Assembly: GCA_023055355.1 (NCBI GenBank)
Contig: JALJCS010000028.1
Span: 6,324,418-6,388,417 of the forward strand
Source: Agelaius tricolor
Lineage: Eukaryota; Chordata; Aves; Passeriformes; Icteridae
Reading direction: 5' to 3'
DNA: 64,000 bases
Shown here in pieces: positions 60,411-64,000 of this stretch. The stretch's first letter is position 1, and each line of letters opens with the position of its first letter. Both the position numbers and the translations under genes were made by a program. The notes beneath the pieces were generated by a model. The model was not told where the DNA came from and ran no database searches. It saw only the letters and a list, made by a program, of their open reading frames with translations.

Positions 60411-62716
60411 GACAGAGCTTATTCCATGAATTCCTGTCCAGCACATGAAGGGATTCATGCATGTTGCTCCCAAATGAAATTCTGAAGGAATTTCTGGAAA
60501 CAGAGCCCTGAAATGTCCTCAAACGCTCTGGGGAATGGGAAAATTCAAGAGGTGTCTGCGAGGAGTGTTGGGGTGGGTTTGGGGACACCTGAGGGAGGAC
60601 AAAGCCCTTCCTTTGAGGTGTGAAATGTCCCTGCCCCAGCAGGGCACAAAGGAACGCTGCTGGAAGAGGAGAAGTGCCCAGAGAGGGAAAGTTTGCTCAA
60701 TTACACCACAAAAACAAACAGTATCACAAAGTCAACGGGAATTGATAAATGCAGCTCCTATCAGAGCACCCAGAACAGTGGGGATGTGAGGAACCTTTCT
60801 GAAAGTCATGAGTGCAAACAGCAACTTTTATCAGAATTATGAACACAAGGACAATGTTTTGCCAAGGTCAGAGAAAAAAGGTTTGCACCGTTCCACTCCT
60901 GCCAGCCAATGAGGATTGCAGTTTGTTCCTAAAAATCAGCCTCTAAACAAAATAACAAACAAAAATATGCATTGAAACAACAAATGCCACCTATCTATAA
61001 TTAGGTGAAAAAAAAAAGAGGATTCATCTTTCACATTGCAGCCTACAAATAATTAATAAGGCATATTCCTAGAGAGAAATTATCCTTATTTTCAGAGACA
61101 ATACCTTCCTCAGGAATCTCGAGCTCCTCACACCTACAGCCCCCCTGAACCAGACCAGTGAAATAAAAGGGATTTTTCCCCCCAAAACCCTCACTTTTGG
61201 AAGCTCAGACAGTACTACCAATCAAATATCGTGCAATGATATTCACAATAGAAACCAACACCAAGAGGAATTTCTGAGGAATGTCATTGGAGGGGAGAGA
61301 GGGGATCAAAACTCAGCTGAATTACCCACCTTTCCCTGCTCTAGGATAGAAGGAAAAGGAAACTCTCCACTCAGTCATTCAACCAAACTCTGATTTTAGC
61401 TCTTCAGACACTTCCTACTGCACAGCAACAAAACACAACTGAGTTTTGTTGTTAAAACAGGAGGTTTTTGCTGTTTCCTGCACTTCAGACGCATTGAAAA
61501 AGTAAACAAAACAAAAACATTTGGACCTGCTTCTCTGGGCTTCACCAGGTCTCACTGATTTTTGACTTCACAATCAAGAGTGCAAATATAATCAGAGAAA
61601 ATTAAAAGTGTTGATGCTTCAGCCTGCCTTTTCTGACCTCTGTTTCTGAGAAAACAGGGTTCTGTCACTGCACTGGTGCCTTCTCCTGGGAAAACCTTAC
61701 AGTTCCAGCCCTCAGCTGCTTCCCACCCTGTAAATCCTCCAGGATTTTTGGGAACCGGTTCACCCCAGTAGTGGTTGATGGAGAAAACGGGGCAAGGGAC
61801 TCCGTTCATCCCGTTCAAATTTTCCCTCATTTTTCCCTTCACCCAGGGGAAAAATGAGGGAAAATTCAGCTCCCACTTTTTGGGATAAACTTCACCTATC
61901 CTACAATAAAATCCTGCCGGGAAACCCCTCTGCCCCCACTGCCCCAGGCAAGAGCCAGCAGCTCCCATGGCAGCAGGGGATGGGATGTCGGGATGGCCAC
62001 TGGGGGAGAGAGAAGGATTTATATATTGGATAATGGGATAGAACTGTGAGCCCAGAGCAGAAATCCCAGGATTCACTTCACAGTTAATGAATATTCAAGG
62101 ATAATTACGGATCTAGATGTTTTCTAATCAAGAGTATAAGAGCTAAGATGATTTCTGGGACAAGCCCAGAAAAGCAAGGAGAAAGATAAGATGGGAGCCG
62201 TGGGACAGAGCATTTTTTCCTGCTGAAGGCTGGGTTTGGTTCAGCTCTTGGGGAACAAAATGACTTTCACATTTCTCCATCTTTGCCTAGCAGCACAAGA
62301 ACTCGAGAACATGGGGGCAGTTAATGGGTACATGCTATTTTTCCCTGCCCAGTTAATAATGCCTGCAGTGCTGACACGGGCTGGGAGTCAAAGGTAACAC
62401 CCCCAACCACCAAACATGGGATTAATCCCATTCCCTCCGCGCGACAACTCCCGAACACAATTTGGAAATGACAAGCACTTGATGAAGTGACCCGACACCG
62501 TTCAAAACCGGGCTTCCAAAACGGTGCTCGAGCAGCTTTTGTGGCCCAAGAAGTGAACTTAAAAGGGATTTCTGCTGATTTTTAAATCCTTCAGGTGATG
62601 GGGGTGGGGAAACTCGGGGAAACGCGGCATCAGCAAAGTCACCACCTCTGTCCCCAGTCCAGCTCCGGGAACACTTGGCAGAGAAGACAAAGGAACGTGG
62701 CGCCCACGTTCCACAC
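60411..62716. other. PRDM16: Intron 2 sequence adjoining exon 2
   Basis: Repeat-poor except for the 61818 hairpin. A minus-strand open frame of 174 codons at 61552-62076 is the longest non-repetitive frame in the window. I recognise no domain in it and do not call it a gene. 62300-62560 contains repeat-free CpG-bearing sequence. Confidence 0.5.
61818..61866. repeat. Perfect 20-bp inverted repeat, 9-nt loop
   Basis: AATTTTCCCTCATTTTTCCC at 61818-61837 is the exact complement of 61847-61866, with loop TTCACCCAG. It sits about 0.9 kb downstream of exon 2 in the sense of transcription. Confidence 0.93.
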
Positions 62717-62722
62717 GCTTAC
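62717..62722 (-). other. PRDM16: 5' splice site of PRDM16 exon 2
   Basis: On the minus strand the exon ends GGATGGGAG and the intron begins GTAAGC, a strong U2-type donor. The exon ends on a complete Glu codon (phase 0), matching the human exon boundary as I recall it. Confidence 0.93.
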
Positions 62723-63072
62723 CTCCCATCCAAAGTTTGTTTCCTTTAATGTGCTCCTCTGTACTGCCATATAGGGTCCAAATCTTTCCCCAACTTCAAT
62801 CTTCTTTTTGGCCCAAATCCCTAGCCCTGCCCCTGGGATCGAAGATTCTCTGAGTTCAAAATCTGGTGGGATTGGAATGTCATCAGGAATGTAGACGGGA
62901 GCTTCATAGGGTGAGCCCTCCTTGGGAGTGAAGTCCTCACTGGTGGGGAAGGGTGACGGAGGTCCCACAGGGATGGGGGACATTATACTGTCCTCAGTTT
63001 CCTCCTCTGCGCTTTCTCCAGCAAGGAGATCGGGGTCGGTCTCGTACATATTATTTACAATCTCGCTGTCAC
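62723..63072 (-). CDS. PRDM16: PRDM16 exon 2 (partial gene; N-terminal region and start of PR domain)
   Basis: Seen: a 350-nt minus-strand exon, open throughout, bounded by an AG acceptor at 63073-63074 and a GT donor at 62721-62722. With one base supplied by exon 1 it encodes about 117 residues, numbered 13-129 if the first exon encodes 12 residues as in human. It reads [11 protein letters not shown], then an acidic stretch, then [54 protein letters not shown] and ends NFGWE. Residues from about 82 are the start of the PR (SET-related) domain. Known: PRDM16 is a nuclear zinc-finger regulator with reported H3K9 methyltransferase activity, acting in craniofacial, heart, neural and blood stem-cell development and, in mammals, brown fat. 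The VNNMYE and [21 protein letters not shown] segments separate it from the paralogue MECOM. Residues 97-118 look closer to MECOM than human PRDM16 does. Exons 1 and 3 onward are outside the window or not found. Confidence 0.95.
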
Positions 63073-63093
63073 CTAAAAGGGGGAAACAGCAGA
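63073..63093 (-). other. PRDM16: 3' splice site and polypyrimidine tract of PRDM16 exon 2
   Basis: On the minus strand the tract reads GCTGTTTCCCCCTTTTAG immediately before GTGACAGCG. The exon opens with two bases of a split codon. An A supplied by exon 1 completes AGT (Ser), matching the mammalian KSD junction. Confidence 0.92.
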
Positions 63094-63244
63094 ACAAAAC
63101 ACACTGAGATACTCACGTGAACATTGGTTCAAAGTTTGGCTAAGCCGAGCTCAAATTCTTCTAAAGAATAAAAAAATCTCCCTTGAGGAGCTCGGGTGGA
63201 GCTGAGGCAAGGGGCTGATCACCATGGGGTGGGGCTCATTGCAG

Positions 63245-63470
63245 CCTGATGGGTTCTGTGGGATCAGGGGTCCTCTGCTCTTTGCAGAGTTTTTTCCCCC
63301 CTTCTTTCCAAAACCTCAGTTTTGGGGAAAAAAATCCCTGCAAACAGCAGAGGACCCCTGATTCCATAGATCCCAAAACCTCAGTTTTGGGGAAAAAAAA
63401 TCCCTGCAAACAGCAGAGGACCCCTGATCCCATAGATCCCAAAACCTCAGTTTTGGAAAGAAGGGGGAAA
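63245..63470. repeat. Direct and inverted repeat array upstream of exon 2
   Basis: A unit of about 65 bp starting AAACCTCAGTTTTGGGG occurs at 63311, 63376 and partly at 63442. The left flank 63250-63309 (GATCAGGGGTCCTCTGCTC, then CCCCCTTCTTTCCAAAAC) is the reverse complement of 63400-63468. CCAAAACCTCAGTTTTGG is itself nearly palindromic. The whole block can fold back. It ends about 170 bp from the exon 2 acceptor. Confidence 0.85.
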
Positions 63471-63579
63471 AAAACACAGAAGAGGTGGTTGAGGTTCTCT
63501 TTGGCCACTTCTTGCTTTAACTGGCTCAGTGTATTTTGTAAAAGAAGTGTAAAAATTTAAAAGAGGAATCATCAAAAGA

Positions 63580-63722
63580 TAGGCCTTGGACACTTCCAGG
63601 GACCACAGCTGCTCTGGGCACCCCTGGACACCCTCTCCACCCTCCCAGGGAAGAATTCCTTGCTAATCTCTAATCCAGCCTTATTCTCTATCACTTTGAA
63701 GCCAATTCCCCCTTGCTCTGAA
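63580..63722 (-). mobile_element. CR1 LINE fragment
   Basis: It carries CCTTGGACACTTCCAGGGAC, CACAGCTGCTCTGGGCACC, GGAAGAATTCCTTGCTAAT and TGAAGCCAATTCCCCCTTGC in reverse-complement CR1 order. The extreme 3' end is missing. Confidence 0.75.
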
Positions 63723-63883
63723 ATGAAAAACCAAAAGTAAATTAGGGTAAAATCCAAGTTTGGCAAGAAGTGTTTGCCTGGTGTTTGGGGTTCCTGCTCA
63801 GTGTGTCCCACACCAGCAGCTGTGAGCTCCAGGCTACAGCTCAGCCATGCCCCCCTGCAGGTGTAACAGAGCATCCCTGCCTT

Positions 63884-64000
63884 GTAATCACTGAATCCTG
63901 GAGTGGTTCTGCTTGGAAGGGACCTTAAAACCATCCAGTGCCACCCCCTGCCATGGCAGGGACACCTTCCACTGTCCCAGGCTGCTCCAAGCCCTGTCCA
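63884..64000 (-). mobile_element. CR1 LINE 3' end, cut by window edge
   Basis: It starts AATCACTGAATCCTGGAGTG, then GGAAGGGACCTTAAAACCAT, CCATGGCAGGGACACCTTCC and ACTGTCCCAGGCTGCTCCAA. It continues past base 64000. Confidence 0.85.

Larger units (their letters stand above)
1..62722 (-). other. PRDM16: PRDM16 intron 2 (5' part, continues beyond the window)
   Basis: Everything left of the exon 2 donor is downstream of exon 2 in the gene. A minus-strand search by eye for the short exon 3, anchored on codons for GCITK followed by a donor, found nothing convincing. None of the ATGCA occurrences examined continued into the expected codons. I therefore infer a single intron longer than 62.7 kb. Its content is LTR and CR1 remnants, micro- and minisatellites, fold-backs and candidate noncoding elements. 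A divergent or skipped exon 3 inside the window cannot be excluded by eye. Confidence 0.8.
63073..64000 (-). other. PRDM16: PRDM16 intron 1 (3' end)
   Basis: This is the sequence 5' of exon 2 on the minus strand. It holds the acceptor, a 65-bp repeat and fold-back array at 63245-63470, and two CR1 fragments. No exon-1-like sequence (MRSKARARKLAK) is visible, as expected if exon 1 lies far upstream. Confidence 0.85.

Noticed and set aside
61552..62076. 174-codon minus frame near PRDM16 exon 2
   Set aside because: No recognised domain, contains a perfect inverted repeat, and lies in the expected intron. Transcript evidence would be needed to revive it.
63093..63097. Upstream ATG that would start a 152-residue PRDM16-like protein (MFCCFP...)
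   Set aside because: This start lies in intron 1, upstream of the acceptor. The first codons are the polypyrimidine tract and AG, and the frame also runs past the donor at its 3' end.

Overview
This window is vertebrate genomic DNA, almost certainly from a bird and probably a songbird. Its only recognisable protein-coding sequence is one exon on the minus strand, exon 2 of the transcription factor gene PRDM16, at 62723-63072. The bird assignment rests on CR1 LINE 3' ends in both orientations, on LTRs resembling those common in passerine genomes, and on the exon itself, which is PRDM16-like rather than MECOM-like. The exon has a clean GT donor and AG acceptor, and its split-codon phase fits the short first exon known in mammals.

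PRDM16 runs from high to low coordinates. Positions 63073-64000 are therefore the 3' end of intron 1, and 1-62722 are the 5' part of a very long intron 2. I looked for the short exon 3 (around its GCITK motif) on the minus strand and found no convincing match. The simplest reading is that intron 2 exceeds 62.7 kb and runs off the left edge. No tRNA, rRNA, CRISPR or intact transposon ORF was recognised. Nearly all open frames are chance frames or frames kept open by tandem repeats.

The intron holds four kinds of sequence. (1) Retroelement remnants: at least three LTRs of one family (4962-5519, 8690-9108, 18915-19300), two or three of a second (28955-29520, 37010-37625, 54727-55110), and about eight CR1 3' fragments. 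(2) Many tandem repeats: a 590-bp CTTT tract, a TTC/GAA array, GAGAG, AAGGG/AAAGG and TTTTA pentanucleotide arrays, an 8-bp GGGCCTST array and about ten minisatellites. (3) Fold-back structures: a roughly 0.8-1.05 kb imperfect palindrome (56544-57594), three short near-perfect hairpins (20327-20405, 35739-35789, 61818-61866), a 112-bp inverted repeat pair 3.2 kb apart (35401/38692) and a direct-plus-inverted array just upstream of exon 2. (4) Repeat-free AT-rich stretches (for example 1-720, 4740-4880, 14095-14410, 15540-16400, 39640-40110, 43040-43250) that look like candidate conserved noncoding enhancers.

I found no evidence of a new multi-gene system. The most unusual content is the set of fold-back sequences that would be transcribed inside PRDM16 pre-mRNA. 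They could form long double-stranded RNA or hairpins in the intron of a developmental regulator.
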